This document shows positions 1 through 6,583 of a stretch of DNA of 18,393 nucleotides, one piece after another. Origin of the DNA: JAVEVF01 sp034005175 (lineage in GTDB: Bacteria; Actinomycetota; Coriobacteriia; Anaerosomatales; SLCP01). The stretch is taken from positions 1 through 18,393 of the forward strand of contig JAVEVF010000029.1 of NCBI GenBank assembly GCA_034005175.1, read 5' to 3'. The notes beneath the pieces were generated by a model that worked only from the letters and a program-made list of their open reading frames with translations, was not told where the DNA came from and did no database searches. The number at the start of each line of letters is the position of its first letter. Positions within the stretch are counted from its first letter, which is position 1. Both the position numbers and the translations under genes were made by a program.

Positions 1-50
1 TGCACGATGTACTTTCGGGCATCGATATCGTGCAGGCCAGTGAAAAGTAA
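1..50 (+). CDS. 3' end of a gene entering from the left (partial)
   Basis: Reading from base 3, an open frame of 15 codons ends in TAA at 48-50 and gives a plausible protein tail (ending DIVQASEK). Only the last residues are visible, so no family can be named. The reading is supported only by the absence of stops and by the tail's composition. It could be chance, because a 48-base open stretch is easily found in GC-rich DNA. Confidence 0.3.
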   Translation, partial: HDVLSGIDIVQASEK

Positions 51-145
51 CCGTGCACTAAGAGAGGCTGATCGTGAGCGCCGCGCCTGACCCTTTGAAC
101 CCAAACAGTCTCGATCGCCACGTCCGTCTAGTCGGAGAGCTTGTT

Positions 146-211
146 CGGAAACGGTGACGTAAAGATACGTATAGTCAGAACACTACTGGAGTTGGAGCTG
201 CCCCGTTTCCG
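146..211. repeat. 9-bp inverted repeat near the IS3 remnant; possible IS end
   Basis: CGGAAACGG at 146-154 is the exact reverse complement of CCGTTTCCG at 203-211. The right arm lies inside the stretch 193-219 (TGGAGCTGCCCC followed by GTTTCCG), just beyond the transposase stop codon. IS3-family terminal inverted repeats often begin with TG and contain a similar C-run followed by GTTTCCG or GGAAAC. The right arm may therefore belong to the element's right terminal repeat. No matching left end was found, so this is a suggestion only. Bases 51-225 otherwise hold no recognisable gene. Confidence 0.3.
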
Positions 212-225
212 TTGATACCTGGAGC

Positions 226-600
226 CTAGGACGCTGCGGCTGAGAGCCGCTCCTGCTCCAGTCTGCGTTCGAACTCTGCCGGTGACAAGTCGCCGGGCGA
301 CGAATGCCGCCGATGGGGGTCGTAGAAGCCCTCGATGTAGCCGAAGACCTCGAAGCGGGCCTGGTCGCGCGTCTTGAACGTGTGGCGGTGGACGCACTCC
401 TTCTTGATCGTCGCCCTCACCGACTCGGTGACCGCATTGTCGTGCGGGACGCCCGTTTCACCCATCGACGCCGGGATCCCTGAGTCCCGAAGTGACTTGC
501 CGAAGGCGAGCGATCGGTACTGCGCCCCGCGATCCGAGTGAAGATGATGCAGGTAGCCAACCGTGGGGTAATGAGTCTGATGATGCCAAAGTCTTCTCGG
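226..600 (-). pseudogene. IS3-family transposase (OrfB, rve integrase core), C-terminal remnant
   Basis: On the minus strand the frame reads from about base 600 down to a TAG at 226-228. It contains the C-terminal half of an IS3-type DDE integrase: LHSDRGAQYRS (second catalytic Asp, codon 532-534), GIPASMGETG, DNAVTESV (catalytic Glu), then the typical tail YIEGFYDPHRRHSSPGDLSPAEFE. A stop codon at 601-603 closes the frame upstream. The N-terminal half, the first catalytic Asp and OrfA are all missing. A full OrfB is near 280-300 aa and only about 110-120 aa are left, so the element cannot encode a working transposase. The upstream limit of genuine homology is near 570-600. The remnant abuts, and overlaps antisense, the 5' extension of the truncated DUF1963 frame. 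This suggests that insertion, then deletion, removed both 5' ends. Confidence 0.8.
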
Positions 601-638
601 TTACCCACGATCCAAGTAGCAGTAGAGAATCGATCCTC

Positions 639-1058
639 ATGGAGCTCGGTGACGGGTTTGTTCCTTTGTTGTCTCAAAGAGGTGTAGACATTCCTGTTGT
701 CGACTCCACGGATGGCGAGGCTCTGCTGCTCGAGTCAGACGAGCAGGTGGAGGCATACATAGAGTCCTATGACAGGCTCTACGGAGAGCCTGGTCTTGAC
801 GGTGTTCCCGGCACCTGGCTCGGCGGCTACCCCCACCAGCTGCAAGACGACATGCAGGAGCAGTGCGCAGAGATGGCCGTAGCAGCCTGGGGGCTTCACT
901 CCGAGCCCGCGGAGTGGCGACTGCTACTGCAACTGGCGAACGAACCTGCGGCGAACATGGACTGGGGCGACGGAGGCTTCCTTTGCTACTGGGTCGGGGA
1001 GGCCGATCTCGCCGAGTACCGCTTTGACCGCGCGTGGTGCATCCTGCAGACGATGTAG
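639..1058 (+). CDS. DUF1963 (YwqG-like) protein, probably truncated at the N-terminus
   Basis: The C-terminal part matches the DUF1963/YwqG pattern: a G-x-W-L-GGYPHQLQ segment, then WRLLLQLANE, a MDWGDGGFLCYWV strand pair, and a final DLAEYRFDRAWCILQTM. DUF1963 proteins are usually about 250-290 aa and their biochemical role is unknown. Here about 139 aa follow the first ATG (639). The frame stays open back to a GTG at 492, but 492-600 is antisense to the IS3 transposase remnant, so I do not accept that start. No good ribosome-binding site precedes the ATG (only AGAGAA about 8 nt upstream). The best reading is a gene fragment whose 5' half was lost next to the IS element. The family call is fairly firm and the start is not. 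Confidence 0.6.
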   Translation: MELGDGFVPLLSQRGVDIPVVDSTDGEALLLESDEQVEAYIESYDRLYGEPGLDGVPGTWLGGYPHQLQDDMQEQCAEMAVAAWGLHSEPAEWRLLLQLANEPAANMDWGDGGFLCYWVGEADLAEYRFDRAWCILQTM

Positions 1059-1313
1059 GGCAGGCGAGAGCTCGTTCGCTGGGCCGATCAAGCACGAAGA
1101 TGGGCAAGGCGCTCAGGAGACAGCTCGACGTCTACGGGGAGGTCCTAACACCTATTCAGACCGGGAAATGTCCAGATTCCTTGACACGGTACACCTCTCT
1201 GCCCGCCACTGCGCCCGCCCACCGCGCGCGTCCTCTCCAAGAGCCGGCCAAGGCCGACGGCGACTTCGCCCAGGTGCTCTGGGGCGGTCGGGGGGGCGGC
1301 GTGGTATGCGTGC
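1059..1313. other. Gene-poor stretch between the DUF1963 fragment and the csp promoter
   Basis: No convincing gene is visible. A short plus-strand frame (ATG at 1100, ending at 1339) begins MGKALRRQLDVYGEVL but soon becomes low-complexity and runs into the csp promoter. It may be a decayed fragment. A perfect TTGACA at 1181-1186 has no -10 element at the right distance. The region is most simply read as leftover accessory DNA. Confidence 0.35.
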
Positions 1314-1342
1314 TAGACAGCCGGTGGGTTCTCGCGTAAACT
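1314..1342 (+). promoter_or_regulatory. Promoter of the cold-shock gene
   Basis: TAGACA (1314-1319, five of six to the -35 consensus) is separated by exactly 17 bases from TAAACT (1337-1342, four of six to the -10 consensus). The predicted transcription start is near 1349, giving a leader of about 130 bases before the csp start codon. This is a prediction from spacing and consensus only. Confidence 0.5.
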
Positions 1343-1348
1343 GCAGGG

Positions 1349-1481
1349 TTAGGGTCACACGTGGTGACCCATGGATTCGCGGCGTGTCCCTCCACCTGCG
1401 TATCGTGACAACGCAGGGAACGGAGAAAAGGACAGGCCGCTTTGTTTTGCCCCACGTTGGGGTGAGAGGATGAGTAAGAAC
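1349..1481 (+). promoter_or_regulatory. Structured 5' leader of the cold-shock mRNA
   Basis: The predicted transcript starts within a few bases of a perfect 7-bp hairpin, GGGTCAC (1352-1358) with GTGACCC (1364-1370) and loop ACGTG. Further potential stems are TGCGT/ACGCA near 1398-1420 and CCCCA-CGT-TGGGG at 1450-1462, just before the ribosome-binding region. Long structured leaders are known for cspA-type mRNAs, where structure controls stability and cold-induced translation. Whether this one works that way is an inference. I do not see the enterobacterial cold-box sequence. Confidence 0.4.
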
Positions 1482-1685
1482 ATGGCTGAAGGTACCGTTA
1501 AGTGGTTCAACCCCGATAAGGGCTACGGCTTCATCTCGCACGACGGTGGCGAGGACGTCTTCGTGCACTACAGCGAGATCCAGAGCGAGGGCTTCAAGAC
1601 TCTCGATGAGGGTCAGGCCGTTTCCTTCGAGATCACGACCGGCCAGAACGGCAAGCTCCAGGCGAGCAACGTCCGCAAGATCTAA
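1482..1685 (+). CDS. csp: Cold-shock protein (CspA/CspB family)
   Basis: This is a 67-aa single cold-shock domain, exactly the usual family length. It begins MAEGTVKWFNPDKGYGFI, carrying RNP1 (K-G-Y-G-F-I), followed by RNP2 (DVFVHY) and the conserved end LQASNVRKI. Such proteins are small OB-fold single-stranded RNA/DNA-binding chaperones that melt mRNA structure and support transcription and translation, often after a temperature drop. I chose the ATG at 1482 because it gives the canonical N-terminus. An in-frame ATG at 1470 would add MSKN, but it lies directly against its purine-rich GAGAGG stretch, too close to use it. GAGAGG at 1464-1469 is 12 bases from the chosen ATG, which is long but tolerable, so the start is not settled. 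The gene has its own promoter and long leader, and typA follows after a strong hairpin. Confidence 0.92.
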   Translation: MAEGTVKWFNPDKGYGFISHDGGEDVFVHYSEIQSEGFKTLDEGQAVSFEITTGQNGKLQASNVRKI

Positions 1686-1733
1686 TCACCTGGCCGACGG
1701 CGGGCGTCACGATCGCTGAGAGAGGCTGAGTGC

Positions 1734-1769
1734 GCGAGGTCTCGTCTTCTTCGGGAGGCGGGACCTCGC
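1734..1769 (+). terminator. 16-bp UUCG-capped hairpin between csp and typA
   Basis: Bases 1734-1749 pair without interruption with 1754-1769 (16 pairs, three of them G-T), closed by C(TTCG)G, one of the most stable RNA tetraloops. It is followed by TATTTGT, a weak U-tract. It may be a terminator or partial terminator for csp, or a stability element or attenuator in a csp-typA readthrough transcript. Its position also argues against any typA start upstream of 1808. Confidence 0.6.
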
Positions 1770-1807
1770 TATTTGTAGATGAGAGCACGGGACGGAAGCG
1801 GAGACAC

Positions 1808-3625
1808 ATGCTTCAGAACGACATTCGAAACATCGCCATCATCGCGCACGTCGATCACGGCAAGACCACCCTGGTGGATCGCTTGCTGCAAGCCACCAGC
1901 GTCTTTCGTGAAAACCAGCAGGTGGCCGAGCGCGTGCTTGACTCCAACGACCAAGAGCGCGAGCGTGGCATCACCATCCTAGCGAAGAACATCTCGGTGC
2001 GGTGGCGCGGCACCAAGATCAACGTCATCGATACCCCCGGCCACGCTGACTTCGGGGGCGAGGTCGAGCGCGTGCTGAAGATGGCTGATGGCGTCCTGCT
2101 CATCGTCGACGCGTTCGAGGGGCCGATGCCCCAGACGCGGTTCGTCTTGCGAAAGGCGCTTGAGCACGGATTGAAGCCCCTGTTGGTCGTGAACAAGATC
2201 GATCGTCCTGGCGCTCGCCCGAGCGAGGTCGTGGATGCGGTCTTCGATCTCATGGTCGAGCTGGGTGCTGACGACGCCCAGCTTGATTTCCCCATCGTGT
2301 ATGCGAGTGCGCTTGGTGGATTCGCTCGAAACGAAGTCGATGACGAGGGCGATGACATGGCGCCGCTTCTCGACGCGGTGCTTGAGCACATCCCTGCCCC
2401 CGACGTCGATCCAGCTGGACCGGTAGCGATGCAGGTCTGTACCATCGACTACTCGAACTTCGTAGGACGCATCGCCATCGGGCGCGTGTTCTCAGGCACA
2501 CTGCGTTCGGGGGATCGCATCCTTGTCATCAAGAACGACGGTTCGCGCTACGAAGCGACAGCGAAGCAGCTCTACACGTTTGAGGCCCTCGGGCGCGAGG
2601 AAGCAGCCGAGGTCCATGCGGGCGACGTAGTGGCGGTCGTCGGTGTGGAAGACTCTGACATCGGCGACATGTTCACAAGCCGCATCGAACCCGTCCAACT
2701 CGAGCCCATCCATGTCGAGGAGCCCACGATGTCCGTGGTCTTCTCGGCAAACACCAGCCCGCTTGCTGGTCAGGAAGGCGCCATCGTCGGCGGGCGCCAG
2801 ATCAAGGAGCGCTTGCTACGAGAGGCCGAGTCAAACATCGCCATGCGCATCGCCGAGACGCCCGGCAAGGACGGCATGGCGGTCGCCGGTCGTGGCGTGC
2901 TGCATCTCTCTGTCTTGATGGAAACGATGCGCCGAGAGGGCTACGAGTTCCAGGTTGGGCGCCCGCAGGTGATCCTCAAGAATGACGGTGCCCAGACGCT
3001 CGAGCCCATCGAGCAGGCCGTGGTTGACGTGCCCAGCGAGTACGCAGGCAAGGTGATTGAGATATTCGGCTCGGCAGGGGGCGAGATGGTCGACATGGTG
3101 CAACGTGACGAACAAGTGCATCTCGAGTTCAACATCCCCAGCCGCGGTGTGATGGGGCTGCGTACGCGCCTTCTCAACGCTACCCGCGGGGAAGCCGTGC
3201 TCTTTCACCACTTCAGCACGTATGGCCCACATCGAGGTGATGTCGGCGGGCGTGTGAACGGTTCGCTCATCGCGATGTCCACAGACAAGGCCGTCGCGTA
3301 TGCTCTGGACTCGCTGCAGACACGAGGAAGGCTATTCGTGGGTCCTGGGGTGATGTGCTATGAGGGGATGATCGTCGGGGAGCACGCCAAGGACAGCGAC
3401 CTCGTGGTGAATGTGGCCAAAGCCAAGCAGCTCACGAACATGCGAGCAGCAGGCGCTGACAAGAGCGTGCAGCTTGCCCCACCCATCACATTCACTCTCG
3501 AAGAAGCCCTCGAATACATCGAAGACGATGAGCTCGTGGAGGTCACCCCACGCAGCATTCGGCTGCGCAAACGCATCCTCAACACCAACGACCGCAAGAA
3601 GGCTGCTCGGCGTTCCCGTGAATGA
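1808..3625 (+). CDS. typA: Ribosome-associated translational GTPase TypA/BipA
   Basis: The protein is 605 aa (E. coli BipA is about 607). It belongs to the EF-G-like GTPases that bind the ribosome under stress and are needed for 50S assembly and growth at low temperature in several bacteria. GTPase motifs are all present: G1 AHVDHGKT (13-20), G2 around RERGITI (51-57), G3 DTPGH (75-79), G4 NKID (129-132) and G5 in YASALGG. Next come the EF-Tu-like beta-barrel, the G-domain III/V-like folds (SEYAGKVIEIFGSAGGEM; GVMGLRTRLLNATRGEAV) and the BipA-specific C-terminal domain ending in VTPRSIRLRKRIL. The ATG at 1808 is preceded by GGAG four bases upstream and gives the standard N-terminus. An earlier in-frame start near 1730 would place the strong hairpin inside the coding region and add 26 aa without homology. 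The gene converges on trxB with only 27 bases between. Confidence 0.96.
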   Translation: MLQNDIRNIAIIAHVDHGKTTLVDRLLQATSVFRENQQVAERVLDSNDQERERGITILAKNISVRWRGTKINVIDTPGHADFGGEVERVLKMADGVLLIVDAFEGPMPQTRFVLRKALEHGLKPLLVVNKIDRPGARPSEVVDAVFDLMVELGADDAQLDFPIVYASALGGFARNEVDDEGDDMAPLLDAVLEHIPAPDVDPAGPVAMQVCTIDYSNFVGRIAIGRVFSGTLRSGDRILVIKNDGSRYEATAKQLYTFEALGREEAAEVHAGDVVAVVGVEDSDIGDMFTSRIEPVQLEPIHVEEPTMSVVFSANTSPLAGQEGAIVGGRQIKERLLREAESNIAMRIAETPGKDGMAVAGRGVLHLSVLMETMRREGYEFQVGRPQVILKNDGAQTLEPIEQAVVDVPSEYAGKVIEIFGSAGGEMVDMVQRDEQVHLEFNIPSRGVMGLRTRLLNATRGEAVLFHHFSTYGPHRGDVGGRVNGSLIAMSTDKAVAYALDSLQTRGRLFVGPGVMCYEGMIVGEHAKDSDLVVNVAKAKQLTNMRAAGADKSVQLAPPITFTLEEALEYIEDDELVEVTPRSIRLRKRILNTNDRKKAARRSRE

Positions 3626-3652
3626 GCTGCATCTCGACGGCGTTCAGCTGAC

Positions 3653-4588
3653 TCAGCGCTGTTTCAGGTCCTTGCCTGCCGCCACCGCCGCACGCGCTCC
3701 CTCGCCGGCCGCGATTATGACCTGCTTGCCAAGCCCGTCGGTGACATCGCCTGCAGCGTAGACGCCCGGTAGGCTGGTAGCGCACCGCCGATCGACGATG
3801 ATCTCGCCCTTCGCGTTCGTCTCCACCAGCCCGGCCGTGAACTCGGCTGCTGCGATAGCGCCCGTCTCGATGAAGACTCCCTTCACCGCAAGGGTCTCCT
3901 CCACGCCCGCCGCGATGTCGCGCACCGTGATGCCCTCGACGCTTTCGCTGCCCTCTATGCGCAGGACCTTCATGCGCGTTCGCACCGTGATGGCGTCGGT
4001 GTCCTCAAGTGACTTGAGCATCTTGTCCGAGACCTTCAGCGGCTGAGGCGATATGAGGGTCGTTTGCGCGCCGAGGTGTGCGAGCTGCAGTGCGGCTTCG
4101 GCCGCGGAATCGCCAGGGCCCACCACCGCCACGTCAGCGCCTGCGAAAAACGCCGCATCACAGGTTGCGCAGTATGAGACACCCCTGCCGATGAGCTCGG
4201 TCTCTCCAGGTACAGAGAGCCGGTTAGGAGCCTTGCCCGTTGCGATGATGATCGAGCGCGCCGAGAGCGTCGCACCCTCGCGTGTGAACACCTGAAATCC
4301 TTCGTCGGTAGGCATGAGCGCGTTCACGAGCTCTCCCTCGAAGCAGGTCACATCGAAGCGGGATACATGCTCACGAAAGGATTTCACGAGTTCTGGCCCG
4401 GTGACAGCCTGCCATCCGAGGTAGTTCTCGATCTTGCCGGCCCATGCGGCCTGACCGCCCACCTCTCCTCCGATCACGGCGGTCTTCAGCCCCTGGCGAG
4501 CGCAGTACATCCCGGACGTCAGGCCCGCAGGGCCCGCTCCGATGATGACGACATCGTAGTCTCCTGTGGCGTTAACCTCGTCAGTCAC
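3653..4588 (-). CDS. trxB: Thioredoxin-reductase-like FAD/disulfide flavoprotein
   Basis: The product is 311 aa, the normal length for low-molecular-weight thioredoxin reductases. These reduce thioredoxin through FAD and a redox disulfide. Visible are the FAD-binding GAGPAGL (17-23), the ENYLG segment, the redox pair in SYCATCDAAF (Cys140, Cys143), a GPGDSA dinucleotide loop (157-162) and the C-terminal FAD motif AAGDVTDG...QVIIAAGEG. Oddly, the HRRxxxR stretch that binds the 2'-phosphate of NADPH is replaced by SPQPLKV around 180-186. The donor may therefore not be NADPH: NADH, reduced ferredoxin or another carrier are possible. The GTG at 4588 is chosen because AAGGAGG lies five to six bases upstream. 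An ATG 60 bases further upstream lacks such a site and adds 20 non-conserved residues. The gene diverges from psuK across 154 bases. Confidence 0.9.
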   Translation of the reverse strand: MTDEVNATGDYDVVIIGAGPAGLTSGMYCARQGLKTAVIGGEVGGQAAWAGKIENYLGWQAVTGPELVKSFREHVSRFDVTCFEGELVNALMPTDEGFQVFTREGATLSARSIIIATGKAPNRLSVPGETELIGRGVSYCATCDAAFFAGADVAVVGPGDSAAEAALQLAHLGAQTTLISPQPLKVSDKMLKSLEDTDAITVRTRMKVLRIEGSESVEGITVRDIAAGVEETLAVKGVFIETGAIAAAEFTAGLVETNAKGEIIVDRRCATSLPGVYAAGDVTDGLGKQVIIAAGEGARAAVAAGKDLKQR

Positions 4589-4742
4589 GAGTCCTCCTTC
4601 TGTCTGAGTGTCACCGAGAGTGTTCCCCGATATAGGTTCTCTCCCCACAGTTTACACAGCGGCGTGGAAGGGACACTCTGGTAGGGGCCGGGTTCGCATG
4701 CGTGTGTGGCATGAGATCACGTGTGGCCGCTTGGAGATGATG
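4589..4742. promoter_or_regulatory. Divergent control region between trxB and psuK
   Basis: This gap must hold promoters for both directions. On the plus strand, TTTACA (4651-4656, five of six to -35) has no good -10 at 17 bases. For trxB, TATATC on the minus strand (4629-4634) is a possible -10 with a poor -35. A 7-bp inverted pair, GAGTGTC (4606-4612) and GACACTC (4672-4678), flanks these candidates 59 bases apart and could be two half-sites of a regulator. All of this is weak, and only the existence of a divergent regulatory gap is firm. Confidence 0.35.
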
Positions 4743-5666
4743 ATGGACAAGGTGCTTGTCGTCGGTGGCGCAAACACTGACATCGTGGGTGCGCCTGACG
4801 CGCGACTCCGCGCGCGCGACTCCAACCCCGGACACGTCACGCACGCCGCTGGTGGGGTGGCCCGAAACATCGCAGAGAACCTCGCGCGCCTCGGCGTACA
4901 GACAGTCCTTGTGACCGCGTTTGGTGATGACGCACATGGGGCCATGCGTCGCCAGGAGTGTGCGAGCCTCGGAATCGATGTCGGCCGCGGCGTGCTCACA
5001 CCGGGGATTCCCGGCTCCGTCTACCTTGCCCTCCTCGACGACACCGGTGATCTCGCTGCCGCCGTGTCTGACATGCGAGCGCTGGAGGCCATGGGGCCCG
5101 AGATGATGGATGATGCTCTTGAGGGCATCGGAGAGCTCGGCGCGCTCGTCCTCGAGGCCAACCTGCGTGGTGACACGCTCGCGCGCATCCGACAGATCGA
5201 ACCCCAGGCGCCACTCTTTCTCGAGTGCGTGTCTGTCGCCAAAGCTCGGCGGCTCACCCCGTTGTTGCCGAGCGCGTGGGCCGTACACGCGAACATCGCA
5301 GAAGCCGAAGCGGTGTGTGGAAGGAAGTTCGACCGTTCCGTGGTTGGTGCTTTGGAAGCCGCACGCGATCTGGTGGTGTCAGGTGTCCGTTGCGCGTATG
5401 TTACGGTCGGTGAGCGCGGTACCGCTTGGGCGTCGCGCTCTTCGGCTGGCACGTTTGCCGCACCCCACGGCCAGGTCGTGAACGCCACCGGCGCGGGTGA
5501 CGCGTTCATGGCCGGTGTGGTCTCAGCGACGTTGGCCGGCCATGAGGCGCGTGAGGTCGCTGCCTATGCCACTGCGTGCGCAGCCATCACGCTTCGCACC
5601 GAGCGCACCGTCGCCGAGGAACTGACACGATCTCGGGCCATAGCGGAGATGAGGGAGGTCTTGTGA
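4743..5666 (+). CDS. psuK: Pseudouridine kinase (PfkB family)
   Basis: The 307-aa PfkB/ribokinase-family protein starts MDKVLVVGGANTDIVG. It carries the DSNPG segment (26-30) and the GGVARNIAENLARLG motif (37-51), which closely resemble E. coli PsuK/YeiC. The PfkB signature near the C-terminus, NATGAGDAFMAG (247-258), supplies the catalytic Asp253 and the anion hole. The kinase phosphorylates pseudouridine to pseudouridine 5'-phosphate in the cytosol, the first step of pseudouridine salvage. The next gene, the glycosidase for that product, overlaps this one by one base and makes the substrate assignment strong. The ATG at 4743 is preceded by GGAG six bases upstream. ATGs at 4737 and 4740 are also in frame and sit closer to or inside that site. 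Other PfkB sugar kinases are a less likely alternative. Confidence 0.9.
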   Translation: MDKVLVVGGANTDIVGAPDARLRARDSNPGHVTHAAGGVARNIAENLARLGVQTVLVTAFGDDAHGAMRRQECASLGIDVGRGVLTPGIPGSVYLALLDDTGDLAAAVSDMRALEAMGPEMMDDALEGIGELGALVLEANLRGDTLARIRQIEPQAPLFLECVSVAKARRLTPLLPSAWAVHANIAEAEAVCGRKFDRSVVGALEAARDLVVSGVRCAYVTVGERGTAWASRSSAGTFAAPHGQVVNATGAGDAFMAGVVSATLAGHEAREVAAYATACAAITLRTERTVAEELTRSRAIAEMREVL

Positions 5667-6568
5667 TGGCACGTGTGTTCACGGTCTCCGAGGAGGTCTC
5701 GAGCGCGCTCGCAGCGGGGCAACCGGTGGTGGCCCTCGAGTCGACCATCATCACGCACGGATTCCCTTATCCCGCAAACCTCCAGTGCGCCCTTGAGGTC
5801 GAGCAAGTGGTACGCGAGCAAGGGGCGATCCCCGCCACGGTGGGCGTCGTGCGAGGGGTGCTTACCATCGGGCTTACGCACGCAGAGATAGAGCGCTTCG
5901 CATCTGCGGGCGACATCGTGAAGGCGAGCCGCCGCGACCTGCCTGTCCTCGCTGCTCGGGGTGGTGATGGCGGGACAACGGTTGCCGCAACGATGGTCGG
6001 GGCGGCACTTGCGGGCGTGCGTGTCTTCGCCACCGGCGGGATAGGGGGCGTGCACCGCGGCGCGGAGCGCACGTTCGACATCTCGGCTGATCTCGAGGAG
6101 CTCGCACGAACGAACGTGACCGTCGTGTGCGCGGGTGCCAAGTCGGTGCTCGATATAGGGCTCACGCTGGAACATTTGGAGACTCATGGCGTTCCCGTCG
6201 TAGGATATAGAACCGACGAGTTTCCGGCCTTCTACACCAGGACAAGCGGCTTTTCTGTGCCGGCGAGGCTCGACACACCGCAGGAGATCGCAGACCTCAT
6301 CAAGGCCAAGCAAGCTCTGGGGCTCGGGGGTGGGGTGGTGGTCGCCAATCCTATCGAGACCGCACATGCGCTTGAGGAAGAGGAGATCGAACGCATCACG
6401 CACGAAGCGCTGACAGCCGCCGCCGAGCAGGGTATCGTCGGCAAGGACATGACGCCGTTTCTCCTCGCTCACATTCACGCGGCCACAGCGGGCGCAAGCG
6501 AGGAAGCAAATCGGCAGCTCGTGTACGGCAACGCACGCCTGGCGGCACGGATCGCAGCGGTGATGTGA
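5666..6568 (+). CDS. psuG: Pseudouridine-5'-phosphate glycosidase
   Basis: This 300-aa member of the PsuG/indigoidine synthase A family cleaves pseudouridine 5'-phosphate to uracil and ribose 5-phosphate through a ring-opened lysine adduct, with a divalent metal. Family landmarks are ALESTIITHGFPYP (Glu25, matching the E. coli catalytic acid), DIVKASRRDLP (Lys86), GGIGGVHRGAERTFDISADL (Asp142, metal), AGAKSVLDIGLTLE (Lys159, the Schiff-base lysine) and the VANPIE segment. The ATG overlaps the psuK stop codon as TGATG, with GGGAGG eight bases upstream, so the two are translationally coupled. A GTG three bases earlier is possible. mgtE follows after 15 bases, probably in the same transcript. 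The products feed pyrimidine salvage and the pentose phosphate pool. Confidence 0.95.
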   Translation: MARVFTVSEEVSSALAAGQPVVALESTIITHGFPYPANLQCALEVEQVVREQGAIPATVGVVRGVLTIGLTHAEIERFASAGDIVKASRRDLPVLAARGGDGGTTVAATMVGAALAGVRVFATGGIGGVHRGAERTFDISADLEELARTNVTVVCAGAKSVLDIGLTLEHLETHGVPVVGYRTDEFPAFYTRTSGFSVPARLDTPQEIADLIKAKQALGLGGGVVVANPIETAHALEEEEIERITHEALTAAAEQGIVGKDMTPFLLAHIHAATAGASEEANRQLVYGNARLAARIAAVM

Positions 6569-6583
6569 AGACGGTGAACTGAC

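Noticed and set aside
492..638. 5' extension of the DUF1963 frame to a GTG at 492
   Set aside because: This part is antisense to recognisable IS3 transposase sequence (226-600) and shows no DUF1963 similarity. The open frame is probably a by-product of the high-GC opposite strand.
1181..1186. Perfect TTGACA -35 hexamer
   Set aside because: No -10-like sequence lies 15-19 bases downstream; that region is GC-rich (around 1202-1212).
1100..1339. Short plus-strand frame starting MGKALRRQLDVYGEVL
   Set aside because: It has no ribosome-binding site I trust, a low-complexity Arg/Ala/Gly-rich second half and no recognised family, and it runs through the csp promoter.
1730..1807. Upstream in-frame GTG start for typA
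   Set aside because: The 26 extra residues have no counterpart in TypA proteins, and the stretch contains the 16-bp UUCG hairpin. The ATG at 1808 has a good ribosome-binding site and canonical N-terminus.
3626..3652. Bidirectional terminator between convergent typA and trxB
   Set aside because: Only short imperfect stems (CAGC/GCTG, AGCTG/CAGCT) are present, without a clear U-tract on either strand.
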